Below are positions 35,797 through 48,947 of a DNA stretch of 64,000 nt, one piece after another. Both the position numbers and the translations under genes were made by a program. The notes under the pieces were generated by a model that had not been told where the DNA came from, did no database searches, and saw only the letters and a list, made by a program, of their open reading frames with translations. Source of the stretch: Cedecea neteri (lineage in GTDB: Bacteria > Pseudomonadota > Gammaproteobacteria > Enterobacterales > Enterobacteriaceae); contig NZ_CP009451.1 in NCBI RefSeq assembly GCF_000757825.1, forward strand, positions 2,046,001 to 2,110,000. The letters run 5' to 3'. The first letter of the stretch is position 1; each line of letters opens with the position of its first letter.

Positions 35797-36537
35797 GTGG
35801 AACACATCGATCATATTCTCGTGGTGGACGACGACCGCGATATTCGCGAGCTTATCGTCAGCTATCTGGAAAAATCAGGCTACCGGGCAAGCGGCGCGGC
35901 AAACGGCAAGGAGATGCGTGCCGTGCTGGACAAGCAGCACGTCGACTTAGTGGTGCTGGACGTGATGATGCCCGGCGACGACGGGCTGACGCTCTGCCGC
36001 CAGCTGCGCAGCGATAAACATAAAGACTTGCCGATCCTGATGCTGACCGCCAGAAACGAAGATACCGACAGGATCCTCGGCCTGGAGATGGGTGCAGATG
36101 ACTACGTGGTTAAGCCTTTTGTCGCCCGCGAGCTGCTGGCGCGGATCAAAGCGATCCTCCGCCGCTTCCGCGCGTTGCCGCCCAATTTGCAGGTGACCGA
36201 AGCGGGCAGGATCATCGCTTTCGGCGAGTGGAAGCTGGATACTTCCGCTCGCCACTTAATTGATTTACAGGGCACGATCGTTGCGCTGAGCGGCGCAGAA
36301 TACCGCCTGCTGCGCGTGTTTTTGGATCATCCGCAGCGCGTGTTGACGCGCGATCAGCTGCTAAACCTGACGCAAGGCCGCGATGCCGAGCTGTTCGAGC
36401 GCTCTATTGATTTGCTGGTCAGCCGCGTGCGCCAGCGCTTAAACGAGGATGCACGGACTCCCGCCTACATCAAAACCGTGCGTAGCGAAGGCTATGTACT
36501 TTCCATGCCCGTCATTATCGTTGAGGCGCGAGAATGA
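35797..36537 (+). CDS. OmpR-family response regulator
   Basis: A 246-residue protein starting at GTG with GGGAG upstream. The receiver domain has the acidic pair in LVVDDDRDI, phospho-Asp in LVVLDVMMPGDDGL near 53, and the Lys in YVVKPFVARELLARI; the C-terminal winged helix (about 145-240) includes LSGAEYRLLRVFLDHPQ and SIDLLVSRVRQRL. It overlaps the kinase gene by 4 bp, so the two are a pair. I cannot match it to a named system; the hydrolase and dipZ genes on either side are its likely targets. Confidence 0.92.
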   Translation: MEHIDHILVVDDDRDIRELIVSYLEKSGYRASGAANGKEMRAVLDKQHVDLVVLDVMMPGDDGLTLCRQLRSDKHKDLPILMLTARNEDTDRILGLEMGADDYVVKPFVARELLARIKAILRRFRALPPNLQVTEAGRIIAFGEWKLDTSARHLIDLQGTIVALSGAEYRLLRVFLDHPQRVLTRDQLLNLTQGRDAELFERSIDLLVSRVRQRLNEDARTPAYIKTVRSEGYVLSMPVIIVEARE

Positions 36538-37835
36538 GGCTGTGGCCCCGCTCCCTGCTGTCCCGACTGTTTCTCATCGTTCTCGTCGGCCTGCTGCTGG
36601 CTAACGGCCTGACCCTGGCGCTGACCACTCTTGAGCGAATGAACAGCGCCCGCAGCGTGATGCTGGATAACCTGCAAAACAACGTTTCCACCAGCGTGGC
36701 GATCCTCGACAAGCTACCGGCCAATGAGCGCCCCGCCTGGCTGGACAGGCTCGCCCGGGAAAATTATCACTATATTCTTGGCCCTGGTACGCCAGGAAAG
36801 CCGCCTGCCGACGAACGTTCGAAAGATGCCATTGCTTCGCTGAAAGAGGCGCTGGGCGAGCGCTACAGGCTGACTTTCACCGCCATTCCCGGCATGCGTT
36901 CCCATATTCAGGCCCATTTGACGCTGGCCGACGGCTCGCCGCTGACCATCGACCTTACGCCGCGTATGCCGCCGATTGAAAGCTGGCTGCCGGTGGTGAT
37001 TGCTATTCAGCTGGTGCTACTGGCGCTTTGTGCCTGGTTTGCCGTGCGCCAGGTGGTACTGCCGTTTACCCGCTTTACCCGCGCCGTTGAAGCGCTGGAG
37101 CCGGCCAGCACAAGCACGACGGCGATGCAGGAAAGCGGCCCGATTGAGGTTGAACACGCGGCAAAAGCATTTAACGCGATGCAGGCCAGGATCCAGGGGC
37201 ACCTGAAAGAGCGCACTCAGATCCTGGCGTCTATTTCACATGACCTGCAGACGCCGATTACCCGCATGAAGCTTCGCCTTGAGATGAGCGATGAGCCGGA
37301 GCTGCGCGACAAACTGATGCAGGATTTGGATAACATGACGCATCTGGTCCGCGAGGGAATCGCCTATGCGCGGTCGTCAGAAAGCCTGGAAGAAACGCCG
37401 CAGCGCCTTGAACTTCGGGCTTTTGTGGACAGCATTGCCTGCGACTATCAGGACGTCGGCAAAGCGGTGGCGTTTACTGCCCCGGAGGCGGCGCTTCCTC
37501 TTTCAACTCGCCCCCAGGCGCTGCGCCGCATCCTGACCAATCTGCTGGATAATGCGCTGAAGTTTGGCACCGCCGCTGACGTCAGCCTGAGCAAAGAAGC
37601 AAACCAGGTCACGCTGACGGTTACCGATAACGGCCCGGGGATCCCCGAAGAGGAGCTGGGCGCCGTTTTACAGCCTTTTTACCGCGTGGAAAGCTCCAGA
37701 AACCGCGACACCGGCGGCACCGGGCTTGGTCTGGCGATTGCCGCCCAGCTTGTCGGTCAGCTTGGTGGAAAGTTAACGCTCACCAACCAGCCGCAGGGCG
37801 GGCTGAAGGCCGGCATCACGCTGCCTGTCTCCTGA
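36534..37835 (+). CDS. Sensor histidine kinase (EnvZ-like architecture)
   Basis: A 433-residue membrane kinase: first helix near 10-32 (LFLIVLVGLLLANGLTLAL), periplasmic loop of about 120 residues, second helix near 150-172, HAMP, then HisKA with the phosphorylated His in ASISHDLQTPITRMKLRLE near 236-254 and the ATPase domain (NLLDNALKFG, DNGPGIP, GGTGLGLAIA). The periplasmic loop has no cysteines that I can see, so a direct thiol switch is not evident. Signal unknown. Confidence 0.92.
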   Translation: MRLWPRSLLSRLFLIVLVGLLLANGLTLALTTLERMNSARSVMLDNLQNNVSTSVAILDKLPANERPAWLDRLARENYHYILGPGTPGKPPADERSKDAIASLKEALGERYRLTFTAIPGMRSHIQAHLTLADGSPLTIDLTPRMPPIESWLPVVIAIQLVLLALCAWFAVRQVVLPFTRFTRAVEALEPASTSTTAMQESGPIEVEHAAKAFNAMQARIQGHLKERTQILASISHDLQTPITRMKLRLEMSDEPELRDKLMQDLDNMTHLVREGIAYARSSESLEETPQRLELRAFVDSIACDYQDVGKAVAFTAPEAALPLSTRPQALRRILTNLLDNALKFGTAADVSLSKEANQVTLTVTDNGPGIPEEELGAVLQPFYRVESSRNRDTGGTGLGLAIAAQLVGQLGGKLTLTNQPQGGLKAGITLPVS

Positions 37836-37852
37836 TTGTATCGCTCTGTATG
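37836..37852. promoter_or_regulatory. Direct-repeat motif upstream of dipZ
   Basis: TTGTATCGCTCTGTATG begins at the base after the kinase stop codon and repeats TGTATC/TGTATG 10 bp apart. It matches the motif at 34633-34649 at 14 of 17 positions. Confidence 0.55.
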
Positions 37853-37963
37853 CGGCTAAGCGGCCGACAAACAAACTGACAATCAGGACGGTTTTCCCAC
37901 ACATCACGAACACATCAGGCGGGTTAAATACCCAGAAATCATCCTGTAACCGTGAGGTGTGTT

Positions 37964-39154
37964 ATGCCCGTTCTGATTGCCTTTCTTGGCGGAATGCTCA
38001 GTTTATTAAGCCCCTGTACGCTGCCCGTCATTCCCCTGCTTTTCGCCGCATTTCGCGGTCAAAAACGCCAAATCATCGCCCTGCTTGCCGGCATGGTGGC
38101 CATGTTTACCGCCGTCGCTTTGCTGGTTGGCGCTGCCGGGGAGTGGATCGTGCAGGCCACGCTGGTTGGCCGCTGGATTGCGCTGGCGATGCTGGCGCTT
38201 GCCGCGTTGACGCTTATCTTCCCCGTGCTTGCCGAACGCCTGATGCGGCCTGCGGTGCAGTTGGGGAACGCTATCAATAACCAAAGCAACCGCGCTCGCG
38301 GCATGCTGTCCGCTTTTTTGGCGGGGCTTGCAGTGGGGCTGCTCTGGTCTCCCTGCGCCGGACCGATTTTGGGGGCCATTCTCGGCATCGGCCTGTCCGG
38401 CTCTTCGGCGGTAACCACCGGCCTGCTGCTGGCGGCCTACGGCAGCGGCTGCGCGCTGATGCTGGCGCTGCTGTGGTTCTGCGGTCACCGGCTGCTGGCT
38501 CGCCTGCGTGAGAAAATGGCGCTGATGGCGCAGCTTCGGCGTGTGGCGGGCGTAGCGATGCTGGCCACCGTGGCGTTTATCGCCTCCGGCACCACGGCGG
38601 TGCTGCAAAATGCCAACGGCTTCGGCGCGAAGCTGGAGCAGCACCTGCTGGCGCTTTCCCCAACCGCTGCATCAGCACCGAAGCTGCAGCCCATCGCGGA
38701 TACCGCACCTACCAGCGCGATGCCGCCGCTTTCCGGAGGAACAGCCTGGATTAACAGCCCGCCGCTGACGCCAGAGGCGCTAAAAGGCAAAGTCGTGCTT
38801 ATCGATTTTTGGACCTTCGACTGCATTAACTGCCAGCACGCGCTGCCGCACGTCCGCGAATGGGCCAACAAGTATAAAGATCAGGGCCTGGTGGTGATTG
38901 GTGTGCATACGCCGGAGTACCCGTGGGAGAAAGATCTCGATTCGGTGAAAAAGGCGGTGGGCAAATGGCAACTGCCTTACCCGGTCGTCACCGACAACAA
39001 CTATCAGATCTGGAACGCCTTCGGTAACCAGTACTGGCCAGCCCATTATTATTTCGACGCTCGCGGACAGCTGCGCAATGTCTCCTTCGGCGAGGGCAAC
39101 TACGAACAGCAAGAGCAGATTATTCAGAAGCTGCTGAAGGAGGCTCGCGCCTGA
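37964..39154 (+). CDS. DipZ-like protein: CcdA-type membrane domain fused to a thioredoxin-like domain
   Basis: About 396 residues from the ATG at 37964, which has GAGGTG upstream. The N-terminal half is a DsbD/CcdA membrane domain with its two redox cysteines in LLSPCTLPVIP near 18-26 and LLWSPCAGPILG near 130-141. After a linker comes a periplasmic TlpA-like thioredoxin domain (about 255-396) with the active site FDCINCQHALPHV (CxxC). Such fusions carry reducing equivalents from the cytoplasm to periplasmic thiols; mycobacterial DipZ has the same layout. It lies 128 bp after the two-component genes. Confidence 0.85.
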   Translation: MPVLIAFLGGMLSLLSPCTLPVIPLLFAAFRGQKRQIIALLAGMVAMFTAVALLVGAAGEWIVQATLVGRWIALAMLALAALTLIFPVLAERLMRPAVQLGNAINNQSNRARGMLSAFLAGLAVGLLWSPCAGPILGAILGIGLSGSSAVTTGLLLAAYGSGCALMLALLWFCGHRLLARLREKMALMAQLRRVAGVAMLATVAFIASGTTAVLQNANGFGAKLEQHLLALSPTAASAPKLQPIADTAPTSAMPPLSGGTAWINSPPLTPEALKGKVVLIDFWTFDCINCQHALPHVREWANKYKDQGLVVIGVHTPEYPWEKDLDSVKKAVGKWQLPYPVVTDNNYQIWNAFGNQYWPAHYYFDARGQLRNVSFGEGNYEQQEQIIQKLLKEARA

Positions 39155-39269
39155 TTTTGCCTTCGGGGAGGCGGGAATATGACTCTCATCACATTCGCCG
39201 CACTCCCCTTTTCCCTTTTGCTCCGCGACGGCTAAATTAGAACTCATCCGACCACATAAAAATAATTCG

Positions 39270-42564
<3,295 letters not shown>

Positions 42565-42648
42565 CGGCCCTCCTGGATGGTAAAGTTTGGTGATATCCCC
42601 ATAGCGGGGGCGAGAGTATACCTTTTTTTCCCTCAACCTGAGACAAGC

Positions 42649-43149
42649 ATGAGCGAACTGATTTATTTAAGCGGTTATCCGGAGCATTTGCTCTCGCAGG
42701 TGCGCACCCTGATTCGCGAGCAGCGCCTCGGCGCGGTGCTGGAAAAGCGCTACCCGCAGGGGCACAACATCGCGACCGATAAAGCGCTTTATGCCTACAC
42801 TCAGGAGTTGAAAAGCCAGTTTCTGCGCAACGCACCGCCGATAAATAAAGTCGCTTATGACAGCAAAATTCACGTGCTGAACAACGCGCTCGGGCTGCAT
42901 ACCGCCATTTCACGCGTGCAGGGCAATAAGCTGAAAGCCAAGGCGGAAATTCGCGTGGCGACGGTGTTTCGCACTGCGCCCGAAGCCTTTCTACGTATGA
43001 TTGTGGTCCACGAGCTGGCGCATCTTAAGGAGAAGGATCACAACAAAGCGTTTTACTCCTTGTGCTGTCATATGGAACCGCAGTATCACCAGTTAGAATT
43101 CGATACACGACTTTGGCTTACGCAGCTGGCGCTTAGCGGCGCGGCCTGA
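42649..43149 (+). CDS. ygjP: YgjP, M48/WLM-type metallopeptidase family protein
   Basis: A 166-residue protein from the ATG at 42649 ([15 protein letters not shown]). The zinc motif [16 protein letters not shown] (HExxH with a downstream His) is of the DUF45/YgjP metalloprotease family. It is cytoplasmic with no signal peptide. Substrates are not established. Divergent from rlmG; the next gene of the E. coli order, ygjQ, is absent and ygjR follows directly. Confidence 0.9.
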   Translation: MSELIYLSGYPEHLLSQVRTLIREQRLGAVLEKRYPQGHNIATDKALYAYTQELKSQFLRNAPPINKVAYDSKIHVLNNALGLHTAISRVQGNKLKAKAEIRVATVFRTAPEAFLRMIVVHELAHLKEKDHNKAFYSLCCHMEPQYHQLEFDTRLWLTQLALSGAA

Positions 43150-43198
43150 TTAGCTCCCTGACTTATTGATTATCGACTTCCGGAGAATGCACTCGTTT

Positions 43199-44197
43199 AT
43201 GATACGTTTCGCTGTGATTGGAACCAACTGGATAACCCGCCAGTTCGTGGATGCCGCCCATGAGAGCGGCAAATATAAGCTGACCGCGGTGTATTCCCGT
43301 AGCCTGGAGCAGGCGCAGGCCTTCGCCAACGATTACCCGGTCGAGCACCTGTTTACTTCGCTGGACGAGCTGGCGAAGAGCGATGTCATCGACGCGGTGT
43401 ACATCGCCAGCCCAAACTCGCTGCACGGCCCGCAGAGCCTGCTGTTCCTCAGCCACAAAAAACACGTTATCTGCGAGAAGCCGCTGGCGTCTAATCTTGC
43501 GGAAGTCGAAGCGGCTATCGCCTGCGCCCGTGAAAACCAGGTGGTGCTGTTCGAGGCGTTTAAAACCGCCAGCCTGCCAAACTTTATCGCGCTGCAGCAG
43601 GCGCTGCCGAAGGTGGGGAAAATCCGTAAGGTGCTGCTCAACTACTGCCAGTATTCTTCGCGCTACCAGCGCTACCTGGACGGTGAAAACCCAAACACCT
43701 TTAATCCGGCGTTTTCCAACGGCTCCATCATGGACATCGGCTTCTACGTGCTGGCCTCGGCGGCTGCATTGTGGGGTGAACCGCACTCCGTTCACGCCAC
43801 GGCTTCCCTGCTGGACAGCGGCGTGGACGCTCACGGCACCGTTCAGCTGAACTACGGCGATTTCGACGTCACCCTGATGCACTCCAAAGTGAGCGACTCG
43901 ACGATCCCAAGCGAAATTCAGGGCGAAGCCGGTTCGCTGGTGATTGAAAAAATTTCCGAATGCCAGCGCGTCACATTTATTCCGCGCGGCGGCAAACCGC
44001 AGGATCTGACGCTGCCGCAGCATATCAATACTATGCTGTACGAAGCGGAGACGTTTGCCCGCCTGGTGGAAGAGAATGAGGTCAATCACGCCGGGCTGGT
44101 GACATCGCGCATCACGTCGGCGCTGGCGACCGAAATTCGCCGCCAGACAGGGGTTAAGTTCCCGGCAGACGATGTGAGCCAGCAGGCCACGGCATAA
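43199..44197 (+). CDS. ygjR: YgjR, Gfo/Idh/MocA-family oxidoreductase
   Basis: A 332-residue protein closely following E. coli YgjR. The N-terminal Rossmann fold (IRFAVIGTNWITRQF) is followed by CEKPLASNLAEVEAA, where EKP carries the usual catalytic Lys. It should oxidise or reduce a sugar-like substrate with NAD(P); the substrate is unknown. The ATG at 43199 matches E. coli; another ATG 12 bp upstream has GGAG too close to it. Confidence 0.9.
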   Translation: MIRFAVIGTNWITRQFVDAAHESGKYKLTAVYSRSLEQAQAFANDYPVEHLFTSLDELAKSDVIDAVYIASPNSLHGPQSLLFLSHKKHVICEKPLASNLAEVEAAIACARENQVVLFEAFKTASLPNFIALQQALPKVGKIRKVLLNYCQYSSRYQRYLDGENPNTFNPAFSNGSIMDIGFYVLASAAALWGEPHSVHATASLLDSGVDAHGTVQLNYGDFDVTLMHSKVSDSTIPSEIQGEAGSLVIEKISECQRVTFIPRGGKPQDLTLPQHINTMLYEAETFARLVEENEVNHAGLVTSRITSALATEIRRQTGVKFPADDVSQQATA

Positions 44198-44215
44198 TGA
44201 ATTTTGCAGAAAACC

Positions 44216-44264
44216 AGGTAACAAAATATTGACCAAAGCCGTTGCTTGTCATATTTTGTTACCT
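44216..44264. repeat. Perfect 14-bp inverted repeat between ygjR and the alx riboswitch
   Basis: AGGTAACAAAATAT (44216-44229) and ATATTTTGTTACCT (44251-44264) are exact inverted copies around a 21-base loop. There is no T-run after it. The right arm touches the start of the riboswitch. Confidence 0.85.
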
Positions 44265-44421
44265 GCAAAGGGGAGTAACTTCATTGCCGGTTAATCGTCA
44301 TTACGATGCGAAAGCATCCGGTTGCCGGGCGACGTTAAAACGTCGTAAGTGAGACCTTGCCGGAAGGCGAGATCCCTGTTGCAAGCGAAAGCGGCTGGCG
44401 TCTTCTGATGTTAGCCGTTTT
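44265..44421 (+). ncRNA. yybP-ykoY (Mn2+/pH-responsive PRE) riboswitch of alx
   Basis: The conserved yybP-ykoY landmarks are present in order: AAGGGGAGTA (44268-44277), then GAGACCTTGCCGGAAGGCGA (44351-44370), with variable hairpins between. A CGGCT / AGCCG hairpin followed by a T-run (44391-44422) could be the expression-platform terminator. In E. coli this leader turns on alx in alkali and in response to manganese. Confidence 0.88.
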
Positions 44422-44441
44422 TGTTTTCAAGGAATCTCATT

Positions 44442-45410
44442 ATGCATACTGTCGGTACTCCGCTGCTCTGGGGCAGCTTCGCCGTCGTGGTCGCCATCAT
44501 GCTGGCGATCGATCTCCTGGTTCAGGGCCGCCGTGGCTCGCAAACCATGTCAATGAAGCAGGCGGCCGTCTGGTCGCTGGTCTGGGTTTCACTTTCCCTG
44601 CTGTTTAACCTCGCCTTCTGGTGGTATCTCAGCGGTACCGCTGGCCGCGAAGTGGCGGACACTCAGGCGCTGGCCTTCCTCACCGGTTATCTGATTGAAA
44701 AAGCCCTTGCGGTCGATAACGTCTTCGTCTGGCTGATGCTGTTCAGCTATTTTGCCGTGCCTGCCGCGCTGCAGCGGCGAGTGCTGGTCTACGGCGTGCT
44801 TGGCGCTATCGTGCTGAGAACCATCATGATCTTCGGCGGTAGCTGGCTGATTACCCAGTTCGAATGGCTGCTGTATGTGTTTGGCGCCTTCCTGCTGTTT
44901 ACCGGGATTAAGATGGCGCTGGCGAAGGAAGATGACACCGGTATCGGCGACAAGCCGCTGGTGCGCTGGCTGCGCGGCCACCTGCGCATGACCGATAAGA
45001 TCGAGAACGAACGTTTCTTCGTCCGCCAGAACGGCCTGCTGTACGCTACGCCGCTGTTGCTGGTGCTGATTCTGGTGGAGCTGAGCGATGTGATTTTCGC
45101 GGTAGACAGCATTCCGGCAATCTTCGCGGTGACCACCGATCCGTTCATCGTGCTGACGTCTAACCTGTTCGCCATCCTCGGCCTGCGCGCCATGTACTTC
45201 CTGCTGGCCGGCGTGGCAGAACGCTTCTCAATGCTGAAGTATGGCCTGTCGGTTATCCTGGTGTTTATCGGCATCAAGATGCTGATCGTCGATTTCTACC
45301 ATATCCCAATCGCCGTTTCGCTGGGCGTGGTGGGCGGTATTCTGGCGGGTACGCTGATTATCAACGCCTGGGTAAACCACCGTAACGACCAGAAGAAGCC
45401 GGCGGAGTAA
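44442..45410 (+). CDS. alx: Alx, TerC-family membrane protein
   Basis: A 322-residue multi-span protein from the ATG at 44442 (AAGGA upstream). The TerC signature is clear: [20 protein letters not shown] near 88-107 and [19 protein letters not shown] near 213-231, with acidic residues inside membrane segments that fit a metal path. E. coli Alx exports manganese and is induced by alkali, through the riboswitch just upstream. A terminator follows. Confidence 0.95.
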   Translation: MHTVGTPLLWGSFAVVVAIMLAIDLLVQGRRGSQTMSMKQAAVWSLVWVSLSLLFNLAFWWYLSGTAGREVADTQALAFLTGYLIEKALAVDNVFVWLMLFSYFAVPAALQRRVLVYGVLGAIVLRTIMIFGGSWLITQFEWLLYVFGAFLLFTGIKMALAKEDDTGIGDKPLVRWLRGHLRMTDKIENERFFVRQNGLLYATPLLLVLILVELSDVIFAVDSIPAIFAVTTDPFIVLTSNLFAILGLRAMYFLLAGVAERFSMLKYGLSVILVFIGIKMLIVDFYHIPIAVSLGVVGGILAGTLIINAWVNHRNDQKKPAE

Positions 45411-45426
45411 GCCAACATCTCACCGT

Positions 45427-45452
45427 AAAAAAGGGGCGTAATGCCCCTTTTT
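45427..45452 (+). terminator. Rho-independent terminator of alx
   Basis: AAAAAGGGGC / GCCCCTTTTT hairpin 17 bp after the alx stop. Confidence 0.93.
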
Positions 45453-45675
45453 CATTCTGGCAAACCGCCATCGTCCCAAATTGCTGAATATGTCACATGA
45501 ATGTTAATGATCAGTTGCGAAATCTAACGCTGAACGCAATTCCAGCTTGAAATGCTTTTTCCTTTACCGCTTTTCCTTATACTCAGCGGGCAAACACATT
45601 TTCTTACAACCGCCCAGACGCAGCCCACTGCGCACGCGGAACGGAACGACATCACTGACACACAGGAAGGTATTC

Positions 45676-46920
45676 ATGAGTTCGCAAGCTTCTGGATTAC
45701 TGCAGCGCTTTGCCCGCGGCAGCCTCGTAAAACAAATTCTCGTTGGCCTGGTGCTGGGCATTGTGCTCGCGCTGGTCTCCAAACCCGCCGCCGTGGCAAC
45801 CGGCCTGCTCGGGACGCTGTTCGTCGGCGCGCTCAAAGCCGTGGCGCCGGTGCTGGTCCTTACGCTGGTGATGGCTTCTATCGCTAACCACCAGCACGGC
45901 CAAAAAACCAATATCCGCCCAATTCTGGTGCTGTACCTGCTGGGCACGTTCTCCGCCGCGCTGACGGCGGTCGTCGTTAGCTTTATGTTCCCTTCCACGC
46001 TTCACCTGACCAGCAGCGCCACGGATATTTCGCCGCCGTCAGGGATCGTCGAAGTGATACACGGCCTGTTGATGAGCACGATTGCCAACCCGATAGACGC
46101 CGTGCTGAACGCCAACTACATCGGCATTCTGGTATGGGCCGTTGGCCTGGGCTTTGCCCTGCGCCACGGCAGCGAAACCACCAAAAGCCTGGTGAACGAT
46201 TTGTCTGACGCGGTGACCTTTATCGTGAAGGTGGTTATCCGCTTTGCGCCAATCGGGATCTTCGGCCTGGTCGCCTCTACGCTCGCCACGACCGGTTTCT
46301 CCACGCTCTGGAGCTACGCCCAGCTGCTGCTGGTGCTGCTGGGCTGCATGTTCGGCGTGGCGCTGATCATCAACCCGCTGCTGGTGTTTATCACCACTCG
46401 CCGTAACCCGTACCCGCTGGTGCTGGCCTGCCTGCGCGAGAGCGGCGTGACCGCGTTCTTTACCCGCAGCTCGGCGGCGAACATTCCGGTCAACATGAGC
46501 ATGTGCCAGAAGATGAACCTGGATCGTGATACTTATTCAGTGTCGATTCCGCTGGGAGCAACCATCAATATGGCCGGGGCCGCAATAACGATTACGGTGC
46601 TGACGCTGGCTGCAGTGCACACGCTGGGCGTACCGGTGGATCTGCCCACCGCGCTGCTGCTGAGCGTGGTGGCTTCACTTTGCGCCTGTGGGGCTTCTGG
46701 TGTGGCGGGCGGTTCGCTGTTGCTGATCCCGCTGGCCTGCGGCATGTTTGGCATCCCGAATGAGATTGCCATGCAGGTGGTGGCGGTAGGCTTCATCATT
46801 GGCGTATTGCAGGATTCCTGTGAAACCGCGCTGAACTCTTCTACCGACGTTATCTTTACCGCTGCCGTTTGTCAGGCCGAGGATGCCCGTCTGGCGAAGG
46901 CCGATCCGCTACGCGGTTAA
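45676..46920 (+). CDS. sstT: SstT, sodium/serine-threonine symporter
   Basis: A 414-residue DAACS-family transporter from the ATG at 45676, with AGGAAGG upstream. Characteristic stretches are [17 protein letters not shown] near 263-279 (helical hairpin), [17 protein letters not shown] near 290-306 and [20 protein letters not shown] near 378-397. It imports serine and threonine with sodium ions. The gap after it holds the repeats described at 47021 and 47131. Confidence 0.95.
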   Translation: MSSQASGLLQRFARGSLVKQILVGLVLGIVLALVSKPAAVATGLLGTLFVGALKAVAPVLVLTLVMASIANHQHGQKTNIRPILVLYLLGTFSAALTAVVVSFMFPSTLHLTSSATDISPPSGIVEVIHGLLMSTIANPIDAVLNANYIGILVWAVGLGFALRHGSETTKSLVNDLSDAVTFIVKVVIRFAPIGIFGLVASTLATTGFSTLWSYAQLLLVLLGCMFGVALIINPLLVFITTRRNPYPLVLACLRESGVTAFFTRSSAANIPVNMSMCQKMNLDRDTYSVSIPLGATINMAGAAITITVLTLAAVHTLGVPVDLPTALLLSVVASLCACGASGVAGGSLLLIPLACGMFGIPNEIAMQVVAVGFIIGVLQDSCETALNSSTDVIFTAAVCQAEDARLAKADPLRG

Positions 46921-47020
46921 TGCTTTCACATCGCCCGGAATAGGTCTATTAGTCAAAATATTTACGATTATGAAGGGGCGGCGCAAATTACGTTCACTTC
47001 CAGCGTCGCTTCTGGTTTTT

Positions 47021-47120
47021 ACCCTCACCCTGACCCTCTCCCTAAAAGGGAGAGGGGATAAACAATGTTTCCCATCGTCTGTGTTCCCCCTCTCCCTCTG
47101 GGAGAGGGCCGGGGTGAGGG
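47021..47120. repeat. REP-like paired palindromes after sstT (intact reference copy)
   Basis: ACCCTCTCCCTAAAAGGGAG and CCTCTCCCTCTGGGAGAGG, with CACCC and GGGTG outer ends, are joined by a 25-base spacer. The order palindrome, palindrome, GGCCGGGGTGAGGG, then the long repeat is the same as around the IS110 element, which lets the insertion point be read. Confidence 0.88.
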
Positions 47121-47130
47121 TTGAATTGCC

Positions 47131-47362
47131 TCCCGGCTCTCATCGCCCCCGGTTATGACCCAACTCAGGCGGGGTTGAGCTGCCGGGAGCAGCGAAAGAG
47201 AGCGATCGTCGGGAACGAATCGCGAACGACCCCGAATGTTTGGGTGATAGCCGGTGGGTTTACCGCTTCAGCGGCGATGAGCTCGCCGGGCGCCGGGGCT
47301 GTTCGGGGGATGGCGTTATCCCCCGGACACGTTCACCGTGATCTGAACGTGCAGGGAAAACT
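47131..47362. repeat. Long intergenic repeat, copy B
   Basis: 47131-47340 is identical to 24091-24300; similarity fades by about 47380. The remaining 70 bp to the uxaA stop show nothing distinct. No gene is supported in 46921-47452. Confidence 0.9.
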
Positions 47363-47452
47363 GATCTGCAGGTGAACGGGATCACTGAGAAGTGAAATAT
47401 ATCTCCCGGAAGATTTAAAAAGGCTATGTGTGTAAGAGACGGGACCGGGAAT

Positions 47453-48940
47453 TCATAAAGTGACACCACTCTTAAACAGCGCCAGCTCGCGGAAATCATT
47501 TTTCTCGTTGCAGGTTGGCGCGCCGTTAACTTTCTCAACGATCGTCCCGATAAACTTCTCCAGCAGATCCGGCAGGGTGCTGCCGTGCAGCAGCTTCCCG
47601 GCGTCAAAATCGATCCAGTGCGGTTTCTTCGCGGCCAGCTCGCTGTTAGTGGCAATTTTCACCGTTGGCACAAACCCGCCGTAGGGCGTTCCGCGCCCGG
47701 TGCTAAACAACACCATGTGGCAGCCTGCCCCCGCTAAAGCGCTGGTAGCAACAGCATCGTTGCCGGGCGCGCTCAGCAGGTTTAATCCAGCCTGTTTTAA
47801 CCTTTCGCCATAGCGAAGGACGTCAACGATTTGGCTTTCACCGGCCTTCTGCGTACAGCCGAGCGATTTCTCTTCGAGCGTGGTGATCCCGCCCGCTTTG
47901 TTGCCCGGGGAGGGATTCTCATAAATAGGCTGCCGGTGCTCGATAAAATAGCGTTTGAAGTCGTTGATCATCGCCACCGTTTTCTCGAACGTGGCTTCGT
48001 CACGACAGTGGCTCATCAGCAGCCTCTCCGCGCCAAACATTTCCGGTACTTCCGTCAGCACCGTCGTGCCGCCGTTCGCTACGACATAGTCAGAAAAACG
48101 GCCCAGCATCGGGTTCGCGGTAATGCCGGAGAGGCCGTCCGAGCCGCCGCATTCGAGCCCGAATTTCAGCTCGCTCAGTTTGCCCGGTTCGCGCCTGTCG
48201 TGGCGCATTGCCTCATACAAAGCGTGCAGATGCTCCAGCCCGGCTTCAACCTCATCGTCCTGCTGCTGAAGTGCCATGAAATGGACGCGCTCAGGGTCGT
48301 ATTCCCCTAAGGTTTCGCGGAACGCGCTAATTTGGTTGTTTTCGCAGCCCAGGCCGACCACCAGCACCGCACCTGCGTTCGGGTGATGCACCATGTTTTG
48401 CAGCATGGTGCGGGTGTTGAGATGATCGTCGCCCAGCTGAGAGCAGCCAAACTGGTGGCTGAACAGCCAGGCCCCGTCGATATCCGGCGCATTGCCCGTC
48501 TGCTGCAGAAAACGGCTCAGCATTTGCCGCGCAATGCCGTTCACGCAGCCGACGGTGGGCAGGACCCATAGCTCATTGCGGATGCCAACCGCGCCGTTGC
48601 TACGGCGATAAATGTTTACCTCACGGTCGACGAAAGGTTCCACCGCTGGCACTATTTCCGGCTGGTAGCGATATTCATCGACATCATTAAGGTTAGTGCG
48701 CAGGTTATGGGAATGAAGATGCTCCCCGGCGGCGACATCGCAAAGCGCGTGGCCTATCGGCAGGCCGTACTTCACGACGTTTGCCCCTTCGGCAATCGGC
48801 TGGAGCGCGAACTTGTGGCCACGGGCGATCGGCTGTCGAAGCCTGAAAGTTTCCGCCGCAGCGCCCACCTCTTCGCCCTCCGCCAGGTCCACCAACGCAA
48901 CCGCAACGTTATCCAGCGCATGGATCCTGATATATCGCAT
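47453..48940 (-). CDS. uxaA: UxaA, D-altronate dehydratase
   Basis: A 495-residue protein of the UxaA/GarD family at its normal length. The N-terminal SAF domain (about 1-90, with the HSHN stretch) is followed by the catalytic domain with GCVNGIARQMLSRF and ECGGSDGLSGITANPMLGRFSDYV near 260-283. It dehydrates D-altronate to 2-keto-3-deoxygluconate, an iron-dependent step of galacturonate breakdown. It follows uxaC by 7 bp in one operon. Confidence 0.95.
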   Translation of the reverse strand: MRYIRIHALDNVAVALVDLAEGEEVGAAAETFRLRQPIARGHKFALQPIAEGANVVKYGLPIGHALCDVAAGEHLHSHNLRTNLNDVDEYRYQPEIVPAVEPFVDREVNIYRRSNGAVGIRNELWVLPTVGCVNGIARQMLSRFLQQTGNAPDIDGAWLFSHQFGCSQLGDDHLNTRTMLQNMVHHPNAGAVLVVGLGCENNQISAFRETLGEYDPERVHFMALQQQDDEVEAGLEHLHALYEAMRHDRREPGKLSELKFGLECGGSDGLSGITANPMLGRFSDYVVANGGTTVLTEVPEMFGAERLLMSHCRDEATFEKTVAMINDFKRYFIEHRQPIYENPSPGNKAGGITTLEEKSLGCTQKAGESQIVDVLRYGERLKQAGLNLLSAPGNDAVATSALAGAGCHMVLFSTGRGTPYGGFVPTVKIATNSELAAKKPHWIDFDAGKLLHGSTLPDLLEKFIGTIVEKVNGAPTCNEKNDFRELALFKSGVTL

Positions 48941-48947
48941 CTCAGCC

